The notes under the pieces were generated by a model that saw only the letters and a program-made list of their open reading frames with translations, had not been told where the DNA came from and ran no database searches. Made by a program: the position numbers and the translations under genes. Source: a virus. Taken from it: a DNA stretch of 33,944 nucleotides. This document shows positions 1 through 10,300 of the stretch, piece by piece. The stretch spans positions 1 through 33,944 of the IMG/VR virus record IMGVR_UViG_3300030012_003786, one strand, 5' to 3'. Numbering within the stretch: the stretch's first letter is position 1; every line of letters starts with the position of its first letter.

Positions 1-702
1 AGATATATAATTTTCACCTTGAGTAGTTATAGTATTATATACGTTTTCACCATACTTTTTTTCAAAATCAATAGATATTTCGTTTGATTTTTGATTTAAA
101 TAAAAATCTCTAGCACCTTCTAAAGTGTTTGTGTTTCTAAAATCATAATCTTCTAACAAAAATCCTTCAAGTTTTTTACCACCTCCAATTTTTTCGTCAG
201 GTAAAAAATATACTCTACCCCCAGTTCTTCCAGGATCAACAGGTTCGCTAAAAACATCTTTGCCATAAAAATTTGATACTACTTCATCAGGATTATCTGT
301 TTTGTATTTTAACCTAAAATCTAAAAATCTTTTTTGTTTGTCTTCTTCTACCCTACCTTTAAGTATTTTTACTTCATTAATAGAAGATATATTACCGTCT
401 TGACGTGAAACAATATTTTTTCTTAAATCAGACAAGCTAAATGTTTCTTCTTCAACTTCATCATCTGCTTCTAAATCTGTTGTTAACACAGAACTTGGAT
501 CAAAAGTTGTTTGTTGTGTTTGTTCAGGTAAAAATTCTTTTCTTAAAACGCCAACGCCAGCCATAGTCTTGTCGCCTCCTTTTTGCACGAGATTACCAGT
601 AGACAAAGAGTCATTTAAAAAGTCTTCGTAACTCATACCAAACTCTTCAGCTTTTTGCTTTAAATAATCTATAGATATTGGTTTACCATTTAATTCAAAC
701 AT
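1..702 (-). CDS. Partial virion-associated protein (N-terminal 234 residues)
   Basis: An open frame starts with ATG at 702 and runs to base 1 without a stop, so the C-terminal part lies outside the window. The visible product begins MFELNGKPISIDYLKQKAEE and continues with an acidic stretch (DLEADDEVEEE, around residues 77-87) and charged, mostly helical sequence. I recognise this style of opening (a short FELNG motif followed by a helix) from very large internal or ejection proteins of marine phages, but no enzymatic domain is visible in this fragment. It starts 8 bases after the stop of the 548-aa gene, so it is part of the same operon and of the distal virion block. A large internal virion or ejection protein is likely by position. 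The function is not established. Confidence 0.8.
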   Translation of the reverse strand, partial: MFELNGKPISIDYLKQKAEEFGMSYEDFLNDSLSTGNLVQKGGDKTMAGVGVLRKEFLPEQTQQTTFDPSSVLTTDLEADDEVEEETFSLSDLRKNIVSRQDGNISSINEVKILKGRVEEDKQKRFLDFRLKYKTDNPDEVVSNFYGKDVFSEPVDPGRTGGRVYFLPDEKIGGGKKLEGFLLEDYDFRNTNTLEGARDFYLNQKSNEISIDFEKKYGENVYNTITTQGENYIS

Positions 703-710
703 ATATTGTT

Positions 711-2357
711 TTATTTAATTATTGATTTTCTATCGATGTCTAAAGTACCTGTATATTCCCACAGTAATTTTTCTAGCTTCTTTTTATTTGATAACTCTGC
801 TGAGCCTATTGGTGCTACTCTTACACCGTCTTGATATACTCTTGTTTGAACCAACTGTACTGATTTTCCATCTTCCGACAATTCAAGCGCTAAATCAGAA
901 GAAGCTCCTCTTAACATAAACTGTATATCATCAAAAGTAATTTGTTCTTTTCTTATTATATTTGATATGTTTTTAGAAGCAGCTTTAGAGTTTCTTTCTA
1001 CCGCTGTAGGTGTAAATTCAGGACCACCTTTGTTTGGGTCTATGTAGTTAGGACTATCTGGATTAGTAGTCGCAAACTTATAACCTTCTTGATGCGAGTT
1101 TTTAGCATATTGTGCATATTTTCCCTTCATCCAATCAACATATCTCGCATCGTCTACATCTATTTTTATTTTTAATTCTTCCATAAGACCAACTTTTAGT
1201 TTTTCAATCTCAATTAAATCTTCACTTGTAAAGTCTTCTACTTTTTTATTTGGAAATTTTGCTTCAATTAATTGTCTTATTCCCGTGTAGTTTACATCTG
1301 GTGTTGTATCATCACCATCAATATCTATCTTAACAGCATAAGGAGGATTATCCATAAAATCATGTATAGGTACTCTTGCTGGATTGTTTTGATAGCCAAC
1401 AGTAGCTTGACCATTAAAAAGCCAAGACTCTTTGTCATTTCTACTCATGTTTGGATAGCCATCTTTGTCAACCCCAGCAACGTAGTTGTATGCTTCAGCT
1501 TCATACGCTTTACCATGAAGATCTTCTATATATAATGTATTTGCATTTTGTATGCCTCTGCTACTTAACTGATTAGCAAAAGTATTACCTACAATACTAC
1601 TATCATACTTAGGCGTAGGCCATTTTTCTATTGGTATTAATGTTGCTTCTTTCCAGTTATCTTTTTTTGCATTTTCACTAGTATTTTTTAAAAAATCAAC
1701 ATATCCATCAATAACCTTATCAGGATTGTCTATTACAAATTTAGGTAAATAATATTTACCATCTTCACCTATTCTTATAAAATCATTTAATTTATCATTT
1801 GCGAAAGCTTGAACAAAAGTATTGTGGTCTACTAGTGTATGGTTGCCAATATTAGTTGCTATTAGTTGACCTTTATCAGTTTTTAACGATTTTTCAATTA
1901 TAACACTCCTATACTCGTTATACATGTTTGTATATAGTTCAGAGTCTTTTTTAAGATTACCTATGCTAATCTGTACATTAGATATATTTTTATTAGCTTC
2001 ATTTGTTATTTCTTTTCCTTTTTTTGTAAGTCTACCACCAAAAATATTACTTTGCTTTCCTCTAGCATCAAATAATTTTTGTCCTGACTCATCTAAAAAA
2101 TTTTCTACGCCAGTAACATTTTGTAAAGCCCAAGGTAAATCAGCTTTAGTTTTTTCAATATTAAGTCTATCTTTTGCTCTTATCTGTTTTGTTTGTTGAA
2201 GATTTTTTGCAAATAAATTTATAGCAAGATTACCAGCAAAACTTAAAAATTTATCTAAACTTTTATTAGGCGGCGGAGGTCTATCTACTTGTGATCTACC
2301 TATTCTACCTAAAGCAGCTACATCTACTATTCTACCTGTTGTTGTTTTTTTAGCCAT
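711..2357 (-). CDS. Hypothetical virion protein, 548 aa
   Basis: An intact frame of 548 codons starts ATG at 2357, 11 bases after the stop of the Gln-rich gene. The N-terminus is basic (MAKKTTTGRIVDVAALGRIG) with a PPPP run near residue 27. The rest is lysine- and asparagine-rich and probably alpha-helical, without a signal peptide or membrane segment. I see no catalytic motif and do not recognise the family. Position between a coiled-coil virion protein and another large virion-type gene, downstream of the tail genes, suggests an internal or ejected virion protein, as in podoviruses that place these genes after the tail genes. That role is inference from order alone. Confidence 0.8.
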   Translation of the reverse strand: MAKKTTTGRIVDVAALGRIGRSQVDRPPPPNKSLDKFLSFAGNLAINLFAKNLQQTKQIRAKDRLNIEKTKADLPWALQNVTGVENFLDESGQKLFDARGKQSNIFGGRLTKKGKEITNEANKNISNVQISIGNLKKDSELYTNMYNEYRSVIIEKSLKTDKGQLIATNIGNHTLVDHNTFVQAFANDKLNDFIRIGEDGKYYLPKFVIDNPDKVIDGYVDFLKNTSENAKKDNWKEATLIPIEKWPTPKYDSSIVGNTFANQLSSRGIQNANTLYIEDLHGKAYEAEAYNYVAGVDKDGYPNMSRNDKESWLFNGQATVGYQNNPARVPIHDFMDNPPYAVKIDIDGDDTTPDVNYTGIRQLIEAKFPNKKVEDFTSEDLIEIEKLKVGLMEELKIKIDVDDARYVDWMKGKYAQYAKNSHQEGYKFATTNPDSPNYIDPNKGGPEFTPTAVERNSKAASKNISNIIRKEQITFDDIQFMLRGASSDLALELSEDGKSVQLVQTRVYQDGVRVAPIGSAELSNKKKLEKLLWEYTGTLDIDRKSIIK

Positions 2358-2368
2358 GTTTTTTAATT

Positions 2369-2992
2369 TTATCCAAACGTTCTTTGAAACCAGTTTCTAC
2401 TATTTATTTTAGCAGCTCTTAATCCTTCTAACATACCGCCTTCTAAAGCCATTACACCTTGTTGTTTCTGATATTCTAAATTTCTAGCATCAACAGCGCC
2501 TTGTAATCTCATCTGTTGTGCAGTAAACTCACCTTTTGCTTTTTGTAGCTCTGCTTGAAACTCCATTTGTTGAACTTGAGATGCACCTTGTGCAGCCATC
2601 ATTTGAGCTCGTGTAGTTTGTTCTGATAATTCCTTAGTAACTTGTTGTTGTTGTTTTAGTTGAGCATTTGCTATTTGCTGTGCATTAACCATACCCATTT
2701 TTTGCATTTCTTCTAATACGTTAGCTTGCTGTTGGTTAAAGGCTTCTGTAGCTTGATCAGTAGCAGTTGTATCAACACCAACCATATCTTCATATACATT
2801 TTCAAAATCAGTCTGTATATTAGCGTATGGATTTTTTGCATCAGCAAATAAATTAGAAGTATCTAAATCTTTAAAATCACTAATAAGACCTTTCATTCTA
2901 CCTTCTGCTTCTCTTATTTTAACTCTATACCTTGCTGATCTTGGGCCTTTAAAAGGAGATCTTCTTAACGCTATTGATTTTTTATTATTCAT
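2369..2992 (-). CDS. Gln-rich coiled-coil virion protein, 207 aa
   Basis: The frame starts ATG at 2992 and encodes a basic N-terminus (MNNKKSIALRRSPFKGPRSA). A long Gln/Ala/Met-rich segment follows at about residues 85-175, containing runs such as NAQLKQQQQVTKELSEQ and QQMEFQAELQKAKGEF. This composition is typical of an extended alpha-helical coiled coil. The C-terminus returns to a basic, aromatic tail (NSRNWFQRTFG). No enzymatic motif is seen. Small coiled-coil proteins next to tail and ejection genes are commonly minor virion or ejection components, and I propose that by context. It could instead be an assembly chaperone for its large neighbours. Confidence 0.8.
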   Translation of the reverse strand: MNNKKSIALRRSPFKGPRSARYRVKIREAEGRMKGLISDFKDLDTSNLFADAKNPYANIQTDFENVYEDMVGVDTTATDQATEAFNQQQANVLEEMQKMGMVNAQQIANAQLKQQQQVTKELSEQTTRAQMMAAQGASQVQQMEFQAELQKAKGEFTAQQMRLQGAVDARNLEYQKQQGVMALEGGMLEGLRAAKINSRNWFQRTFG

Positions 2993-3027
2993 AATAGTTT
3001 TTTTATTATAGTTACACTTTTTATGTT

Positions 3028-3381
3028 TTATTTACTATTTAGCTGTGTAATCGAGCCTACGCTAAACATTTCAGCTTTTTTACTTGAATTATTTACAAAC
3101 TGAACCTCTGCATGATAACCTAATACGCTAGCTAAATTTACAGTGTTGTCTTTAGAAAACATAAAAAAACTGTTATTAGGTGGTTGAGATTGAGTACTAT
3201 CTACTCTTATTGTAAAATTATTAAAATTACTTACGAGTATTTCTGTAATTGGCCCTAGCTCTACAGCAGAACTAGTATTACTTATGTTAAAGCTAGCAGT
3301 TGTTGTTACAGGTAAATAATAAACTATATCACCAACTTGCATCGAAGTATTTAATTGTCCTATAAAATCTAATTCTATCAT
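3028..3381 (-). CDS. Small beta-rich virion protein, 117 aa
   Basis: The ATG at 3381 follows directly on the TAA of the 1312-aa gene, with no spacer. The protein is short, beta-strand-like and Asn/Ser/Thr-rich. It contains MQVGDIVYYLP near residue 15 and ends with NLASVLGYHAEVQFVNNSSK and a short tail. I have an impression that a similar ending occurs at the C-termini of larger phage tail-surface proteins, so this may be a detached terminal domain of the upstream protein or a small cap. There is no membrane segment. The zero-base junction suggests translational coupling and a fixed ratio with the 1312-aa protein. The function is not known. Confidence 0.8.
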   Translation of the reverse strand: MIELDFIGQLNTSMQVGDIVYYLPVTTTASFNISNTSSAVELGPITEILVSNFNNFTIRVDSTQSQPPNNSFFMFSKDNTVNLASVLGYHAEVQFVNNSSKKAEMFSVGSITQLNSK

Positions 3382-6300
3382 TTATGATATTTTTAATATG
3401 TTATCTATTTTTAAATTAGCTGTAATATTGTTTTCACCCATTGATTTTACAGCTATATTTGCTGTTATTGTAGCAGAGTTACTACTACCAATAAAAGTAA
3501 GAGTTTCACCTTGTCTAATATTTTGATTACTACTTAATATTACGTTAGAACCCTCTATTCTTTCAACGTAAGGTTTATTGTTAGAATCTATGGATTTTGC
3601 ATCTACAAAAGTATTTGCAAAAGTTAGTTTACTACCAACTCTAAGCGTTTGAGGTGAAGAAAGAACAACAGCATTATCAGATTCTAATAATCTTACAATA
3701 GTAGGTGCTCCATTTATAGATTGACCAGCTAAATTTTTACCTTCAACTAGAGTTTGCCCAACTGCTAAATCATCAATATTGTCATTAAAAGCTATTTTTG
3801 TAGTTGACACAAAACTATTATTAAGAGTTTTTTCTAATGCTTTAGGTTTTATACCAGATATACTACTTACGGGAATAATAGCGCTATCAGAAACATTAGA
3901 AGTAGTTGTTGTTGTTAAAGTATTTAAAGTTGCTTTTAAGTTTCTTAACTCAAAATTAGTATTGTAAAAATTACTTGCCGCCCTTGCTCCAACACCTGTA
4001 AATGTTAATGTTATACCATCTGAAAAGTTTTGTCCTACGCTAATTGTAATTTTTTTATCAGTAGAATCTATAGCAGTAATAGCGGGTGATCCAATTATAC
4101 CACCAGAACTAACAGCGGTAATAGTATTACCTACAGATAGATTTTCAACATTGTTTAATGTAACTATTCTTCCACCAGTTGCATCACTAGCATCAACAAC
4201 GCCGTCAACAGTTTTTGTAATTGTAGATTCAAAATCTTCTATCAAAGGCTGTCTTTTTATAACAATTCTTTTATCGTTACTAACTGTATAAGTCCAAGAA
4301 AGTGTTTTTTCTACCTCGCCAATAGGAACACTACTAGTTAAAACATCGTCTATAGTAACAAGAGAAGGAGATACATCTACTTCTACGTCTGTTGGGAAAG
4401 TAAGAACAGAAGTACTTGTTTCAGAAGAACTAGTAAAAGTAATTTTCTTTTTAGTATATTGATATATTTTCTTTGTTTGACTTATTTTAGATAAAACACC
4501 ACTTAATTGTAATTCTGTATCAAAATGAGGTTCTGCTTGTAATCTTACGCTATAAACAACATTACTAGCTGATATTGGAAACGTTATAGCTTGTTGATAT
4601 ATACCTCTGCTATTTAATTTTTCAAAAGAAAGCTTATTATATGTTGTGCTAAATTTATTAGATGAAAAATTATAATACTTAACAGTAGCATCGTCTGTAG
4701 TAATAGTTAATGAAAAAGTAGCAAAAGGATCACCAACAATACTTAATTGTTTAACGCCGCCAGACTCGGATATATGCTCTTCGTTTATATTAAACTCAGT
4801 TATTACATATTCACCGTTGTCACCTCTACCACCTGGATCTGATTCTGTACCGCTATCAGTAGAATTAGTACCACTCCAAGTTAAATGTCTACACTCCATT
4901 GTTGCTGGATTTGAACGTGTAGCTTGATTATCAAAAACAAAATCATGTACGCTGTTGTACCATGTAACATTTGTCCATGTTGAGCTACCGCCAGGTACAC
5001 TATTATCACCTGGTCTAAACTGTGCAAACCAAGGATGAAAATTTATACTACTAAATGATTGATGAAAACAAGGGTTTGTTGGATCTTGATCAATACACCC
5101 AACAGGATAATTATTATTAGCAGGTAAAACATAAGGAAAAGGACCAGTAGTGTTTGTGCCATGGGCGGTATGATTCAAAGCTCTATTACCAATCATACCA
5201 TGATTTCTACAATTATTTGTTACTCTTTTTATTTTACCGCCTGTAACATAAGGTAAAGAAGAAGGCATGTTAGGTAGGTTTATTGTTCCTGAACTCCAAG
5301 CGTATGATTGACCGCATTTAGAGTTATGTTTTGGTATTTCATTTAAAAACGATCCACACCATTCGCCATGAGTTTCGTCGCAAATTATATTCATGTGAAA
5401 CTCATCTGTATTAGGTCCATTCATGTGAGCATAACCTTGCGGTGAATTATCAAAATAATCACATTTTATTAGTATATACGCGTAAGAATTTGTTAAAAAA
5501 TTTGGGTTAAATGATCCACTAGCACTAAAAGGTACTGCATAGTCTTCGTTTATATGACCAAAAGAAGGAATCCAAAGTCCTGTTGAAACATAATTAGTTA
5601 AACCTAGTGTACTAGCGTTATTAATTCCAGAAGTAGTTAAAGTAATAGGAAGCGAAGGAGTACCTATTGAATACATCGGACCACCTTGAGAACTAAGATG
5701 AATATTTGACGTGTGGTGAGAGCCGTAATTTAAATCTGCAGGTAAATAGCTATTTCTTTCTGAATAACCATATTGAATTATTTTATAATTCATTCCATAA
5801 AAATGATGGCCATCTATCATTTGAGGAAGCTTACCACCATTTACTGTAAAAAGTACCCTAAGTTTTTTAGAACTACATAATTCAGGAAAACTATTACATT
5901 GATCGTCTATATCGTTTCTAATTGCACCAGGATTTTGACCTTGAAACGCTTCTTGCCTATATTTAGCAGTTTCAGCTATAACTTGACAATTATCATACAA
6001 CCAAGAACCTAAAAGCCTTTTCTTTTTGTCCCATATTTTTATTAAATAACCACTTCCATTTTGCGCTTTAAATTGATTAATATCTATTTCGTTGCCAACT
6101 GCATCAACTTTAGAAAAATTTAAAGTAAACCAAGGTAAACCTATAACAGAATCCCAATTTTGATTTTCATTTATTTCGTTACTAACATTTAAAAACTTCT
6201 CAAGCCATTGTCTTGTTGTAAAAGAAGTTGTAACTTGTTGATTAAATTGATTTACATAATCAGTTGATATTCGATAACTATTACCTTTGTTATCATCTGG

Positions 6301-7320
6301 AGCAATAATGCTTTGAGCACCTGAACCACTTAAACCAGGCGTGTATATAGGCGTAAGCCTTGGTGTGTATTGCATATTAACACCACCAATACCATCTCTA
6401 TAATTATAGCAATCAGCTTCATTAGGTATACAAGGATCTGGCCCACCACCACAATCACCGTTTTGCAAAGCCGTATTACAATCTTGTAATGTTTGAAAAG
6501 CATTTAAAGGTGGTAAAGTAGAACCAAGAGGAACATCTATACATTGTGTACCACCAGTAGCGCCAGGACAACGATATTCTCTTTCTATTTCTTCAAGCAA
6601 AAACATTCTAACCGGTCTAACGCTGTACACATGACATCTTGTAGCATTTGTAGTTATACCTGTTAACGAATCTACTATCTTAGCTTTAATAGATCCACCT
6701 GTATGATCGGCTGTTGATGTCCAATATTTATTAGTATGTGGATATGTAATACCATTAGAAACAATACCTGGTCCTAAAAGTTTTACAGCTTGATTATATT
6801 GTGTATTCGGACCAATATTTGTCATCATTAATCTAGCCTCTCTAGCAGAAGGTAAAAACCAGTCTTTATAATCTATAGGACCATCACCGCTAACTGGATC
6901 AACACCTACAGTAGAATAATTATCACATAACTCAGCAGCTGATTGATAAAAAATAGCCTGTACGTTTGGTGGAGGGTTTAATAAATTTACGGTATTATTT
7001 TTACCGTCACCAACATCAGCGCCTGTTGCTGTTGATACAGAGGGTATAGTTACAATCGTAGGTATAACAGCTTTCATCCAACCAAACTCAGCGGCTCCAC
7101 TAATTTGAGGCAAACCAGGGCCAATATTTTGTGGATCTGGTAATGGCTGCCAAGTATTACCAGTAGAGCAAACATAACCATAACCACCAGGTGGCATTTG
7201 CGAAACAGCAAGATCGTGAGGTCCTGCCTCAAAATAAAAACCAGTATTGTTACCAGGCGTTTGCGGTGTTGCAAATATAAAACCACCAGCAGGGCCTGGG
7301 TCACCTATATTATATGACAT
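3382..7320 (-). CDS. Large tail/receptor-contact protein with N-terminal Lcl_C (DUF1566-like) domain, 1312 aa
   Basis: Residues 1-240 resemble the Lcl C-terminal/DUF1566 family, a C-type-lectin-like fold. They begin YNIGDPGPAGGFIF, then show DWFLPSAREARLM (153-165), KYWTSTADH (198-206) and SVRPVRMF (233-240), which match the family's W.LP..E, YW.S and R.VR.F landmarks. A cysteine-rich linker with GGGPDPCIPNEADC follows. The middle is a long Gly/Asn/Ser-rich beta region with many aromatic and His residues. The last ~260 residues contain a recurring beta motif of the form VxL...L.VG..LTF. The ATG at 7320 lies 18 bases after the giant tail gene. The domain type and tail position suggest an adhesin, fibre or baseplate-like protein. 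Receptor binding is inferred, not shown. Confidence 0.85.
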   Translation of the reverse strand: MSYNIGDPGPAGGFIFATPQTPGNNTGFYFEAGPHDLAVSQMPPGGYGYVCSTGNTWQPLPDPQNIGPGLPQISGAAEFGWMKAVIPTIVTIPSVSTATGADVGDGKNNTVNLLNPPPNVQAIFYQSAAELCDNYSTVGVDPVSGDGPIDYKDWFLPSAREARLMMTNIGPNTQYNQAVKLLGPGIVSNGITYPHTNKYWTSTADHTGGSIKAKIVDSLTGITTNATRCHVYSVRPVRMFLLEEIEREYRCPGATGGTQCIDVPLGSTLPPLNAFQTLQDCNTALQNGDCGGGPDPCIPNEADCYNYRDGIGGVNMQYTPRLTPIYTPGLSGSGAQSIIAPDDNKGNSYRISTDYVNQFNQQVTTSFTTRQWLEKFLNVSNEINENQNWDSVIGLPWFTLNFSKVDAVGNEIDINQFKAQNGSGYLIKIWDKKKRLLGSWLYDNCQVIAETAKYRQEAFQGQNPGAIRNDIDDQCNSFPELCSSKKLRVLFTVNGGKLPQMIDGHHFYGMNYKIIQYGYSERNSYLPADLNYGSHHTSNIHLSSQGGPMYSIGTPSLPITLTTSGINNASTLGLTNYVSTGLWIPSFGHINEDYAVPFSASGSFNPNFLTNSYAYILIKCDYFDNSPQGYAHMNGPNTDEFHMNIICDETHGEWCGSFLNEIPKHNSKCGQSYAWSSGTINLPNMPSSLPYVTGGKIKRVTNNCRNHGMIGNRALNHTAHGTNTTGPFPYVLPANNNYPVGCIDQDPTNPCFHQSFSSINFHPWFAQFRPGDNSVPGGSSTWTNVTWYNSVHDFVFDNQATRSNPATMECRHLTWSGTNSTDSGTESDPGGRGDNGEYVITEFNINEEHISESGGVKQLSIVGDPFATFSLTITTDDATVKYYNFSSNKFSTTYNKLSFEKLNSRGIYQQAITFPISASNVVYSVRLQAEPHFDTELQLSGVLSKISQTKKIYQYTKKKITFTSSSETSTSVLTFPTDVEVDVSPSLVTIDDVLTSSVPIGEVEKTLSWTYTVSNDKRIVIKRQPLIEDFESTITKTVDGVVDASDATGGRIVTLNNVENLSVGNTITAVSSGGIIGSPAITAIDSTDKKITISVGQNFSDGITLTFTGVGARAASNFYNTNFELRNLKATLNTLTTTTTSNVSDSAIIPVSSISGIKPKALEKTLNNSFVSTTKIAFNDNIDDLAVGQTLVEGKNLAGQSINGAPTIVRLLESDNAVVLSSPQTLRVGSKLTFANTFVDAKSIDSNNKPYVERIEGSNVILSSNQNIRQGETLTFIGSSNSATITANIAVKSMGENNITANLKIDNILKIS
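3480..4175 (-). repeat. C-terminal beta-motif repeats in the 1312-aa protein
   Basis: By eye I see about five degenerate copies of a ~20-residue motif: RIVTLNNVENLSVGNTITAV, KITISVGQNFSDGITLTFTG, KIAFNDNIDDLAVGQTLVEG, AVVLSSPQTLRVGSKLTFAN and NVILSSNQNIRQGETLTFIG. Spacing is irregular, roughly 35-130 residues. The repetition is in the protein, not in exact DNA copies, so the units are old. It probably forms a repeated beta shaft or stacked small beta domains. Confidence 0.6.
6601..7320 (-). other. Lcl_C/DUF1566-type domain segment
   Basis: This segment encodes residues 1-240 of the 1312-aa protein. The motifs GPAGGFIF, WFLPSAREA, YWTST and RPVRMF occur in the order expected for the Lcl_C/DUF1566 domain. 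The same fold type is used in adhesins and in variable proteins of diversity-generating retroelements. Here it is N-terminal and no reverse transcriptase gene or template repeat is seen in the window. Confidence 0.65.
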
Positions 7321-7338
7321 ATTTATTTATTTATATTA

Positions 7339-10300
7339 TTAATTACAAGCTGTTGGATTTTCATTACAACATTGGTTGTAATCACTATATATGCTACCAG
7401 GAACTGGAGCTCCACAACCCGGGCCTTCACCACAATTATTATTACCGTTAGGGTTGTTTGAAGCGTAATAAAACGGCGCAGTAGCAGTGTAACAATCATT
7501 TAGCGGATTAATAGTACCATCACTATCATCTTGACAAACTAAAGGATTATAAGAAGAACTACCATCTGAATTTTTTCCATCAATATTCAAGTAATAATTA
7601 CAAGCGTCTGGATCTGTACACCCAGCATGATAACAACAACAGCTTAAATCAGCGTTAAGTAGAACTTGATTTACAGAAAGATAAGCTCCAGGCGTTGGAG
7701 TACCTGCTGTAGAAGCACCAGTATTAGGATCTACAAAGAAAAGTTCTGCTTTTTGACCAGCACAATCAGCACAAGTTCTATGAAAACGTGTTGCACCAGT
7801 AAATTCATCGTAATCATTACTACAATCAACACAAGTGCTTGGACTTAACTCTCCTTTAACCCAATGATTAATTCTTTTTCTCTCAATTCCTGTAAAACTA
7901 CCATCTGGATTATTGTTTCCATTACGCCATTTTTCTCTTCCTTCTTCTTGTTGAGGATGATCGTCTAATCCAAAACCGTTATATTCAAAATTATAAGCAC
8001 CTGGATCAAGACATCCAGCTTGATAACAACAAGCTGTTTCGTTACCGTTACCAGCGCAAGCAGCTGGATCGTTTGCACAAGTAGAATCTAGTTGAGAATA
8101 AACACCAACACTATTTACAATATTAGTAGCATCATAACCAATAACAGGTACGTCTGCTTCCCAAAGACCAGATTGTAAAGTGGTTGCAGTTGAATCATAA
8201 TTAAAAGCACCAGCGTTATTAATTTTGTAACTATCATCTATTATATATCCTTTTTCGCTACCAAGGTGATAGTTTAAATCATAACCAAAACCATCTGAAA
8301 CATTTCTAACGTTATTTGTTGTAAGACTTACTGCTGTATGTATAAACTGATGCGCAATATTATCTGTACAGCCACTAATAGTACTAACACAACAACTTTG
8401 ACTATTAGTATTAACATCTGTCCAAGGATCACCATCACCTACAACGCCAGGTATACCCCAACCAAAGTTACCGCTAGTACAGGCAGTATTAGTATTTGAC
8501 GCGCTTGTATCTTGACAACCAAGTATTACAGGGTAACAGCTACCATCGTCTGAGCTAGCAAGTGGATTATAATTAAATGCTGGTTGACCGGGCGTTAAAG
8601 AACCACTCACATATCCACTACCACCTCCACCATAACCTGAGTTTACAGCAGCTTGACTAGCTACATAAGTATTAGGCATATTACCATTATCTGTACAACC
8701 ACCACCTAAGTAATTACAATTAGGATATGGACCTGTAGTTGGTAAATTGTTTGTATTATGAGACGTCATACCCCAATATTCAACTAAATTAGCTGTTGGA
8801 TCATAATTTGTAGCGTTCCAACCATCTCTATTGTCGTTTCCATTGGCATCTAATGGATCTAGTGTGCTACCATCTTTAGAACAAACATCATAAGTTATTA
8901 GTGTTCCTGGATCTGTATATTGCCATAAGTTTGCTGTTTGTGGCCCGTTAGAATACGTTGTGCCTCTACAAACTTTTATCATAGTACCTAGGTTGTTCGG
9001 ATCTTCCATTTCGCCAGCATGAAAACCAAGAGCAGGATCAATACAACCAATACAACTTGTGTTTTCGCACATAGAAGACATACCGTTTTGACAATTGCTA
9101 GTACTACCGCTTGGATTACCGGGCGTTACAGCTCCTGGCGCTCCATAATTACAATAACCAGGACTTGTATCTGTACAACAATAACTAGTAAATTGACAAG
9201 GATTAGCAGGATCATCAGCAGTTGCCGCTGGATTATAGTTAACAGCTGTATTATCCATGCAACCAAAAACAGTTTCAATACAAGTACTTATATCATTACC
9301 TTGTAGTGCGTTTAAACTATCATAGCATAAATTATTTACTACAATTGAACTTGGACTAATCTGTATACCATTAGGATTAGCTTGAGCACAATCATAACAC
9401 AAGTGTGGGTCATAATTTATATGTAAATAACCGCAATCACCACCTCCAGCTCCACAACCGCTAACACCAGTACACTTATCACATCCAGTATAATCATTAT
9501 TACTTGGATCGCAAACACCAACTTGCGTACAACCTGTAAAAGAAGGTGGTCCTGTACAAGTTGAATTATTACAATATCCATATATATCAGGTTGCGTGCC
9601 TTGATAATTATCGCCTTGGCTACAACCTCCGTAACAACAAGAACCATCATCTATTACAGTAGTAACATTAGGGTCAAAAGTTGAGTTAAGATTACCATAA
9701 TAATTACCAGCGTTTGGATCAGCGCATCCACTAACAGTTGCCCCTGCAAAATCACAACAACAGTTACTACCAGATTGCCCGTTTATACAGTTAGATTGAC
9801 CAGCAGGATCGTTAACACTACCGCAATCTGCGTTTGCGTTTGGATCGTAGTTTGTTGCATTTGAGTCCGTACAACCCCAAACTGAATAGTAACAACAACT
9901 ATTATCGCCAGGTGTATAAACACCATTAACATCACAACCTGTAAATCCAGCATTATAATTAGCGGCTGATGGATCGCTACAACCTACACAAGTATAATCA
10001 CAAGTTCCAATATCTATATCAGCATTTGGATCGTAATTACAAGCGCCTTGATCTGTACATCCAAGAACAGGATAAACACAACAGTTATCTGAAGAGCTTC
10101 CAGCTAAAGCGCCACCATCAAAAGCTGTTTGGGTATAATTATTACCAGCGTTAAAATCATTAGGATTACTATTACACCAAGAGTTAGAGCCTCCACCTAT
10201 TCCTCCACTATAGTTTGTTGCAAATGAATCTAAACAACCATAAATATAAGGCAAGCATATGTTGTTAGGATTACTAGTAGCGTTTGGATCGTAATTAAAC

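Noticed and set aside
722-2199. Plus-strand open frames opposite the 548-aa gene
   Set aside because: They are low-complexity, hydrophobic or Ser/Ile-rich mirrors of the AT-rich minus-strand codons, have no recognisable domains and would contradict an otherwise uniform operon.
6601-7320. Diversity-generating retroelement
   Set aside because: The lectin-like domain is suggestive, but there is no reverse transcriptase, template repeat or duplicated variable segment in the window.
7328-7335. TATAAATA on the minus strand, identical to the T4 late promoter core
   Set aside because: It lies only 7 bases upstream of a start codon in a run of tatt repeats, other genes lack it, and chance is high in such AT-rich DNA.
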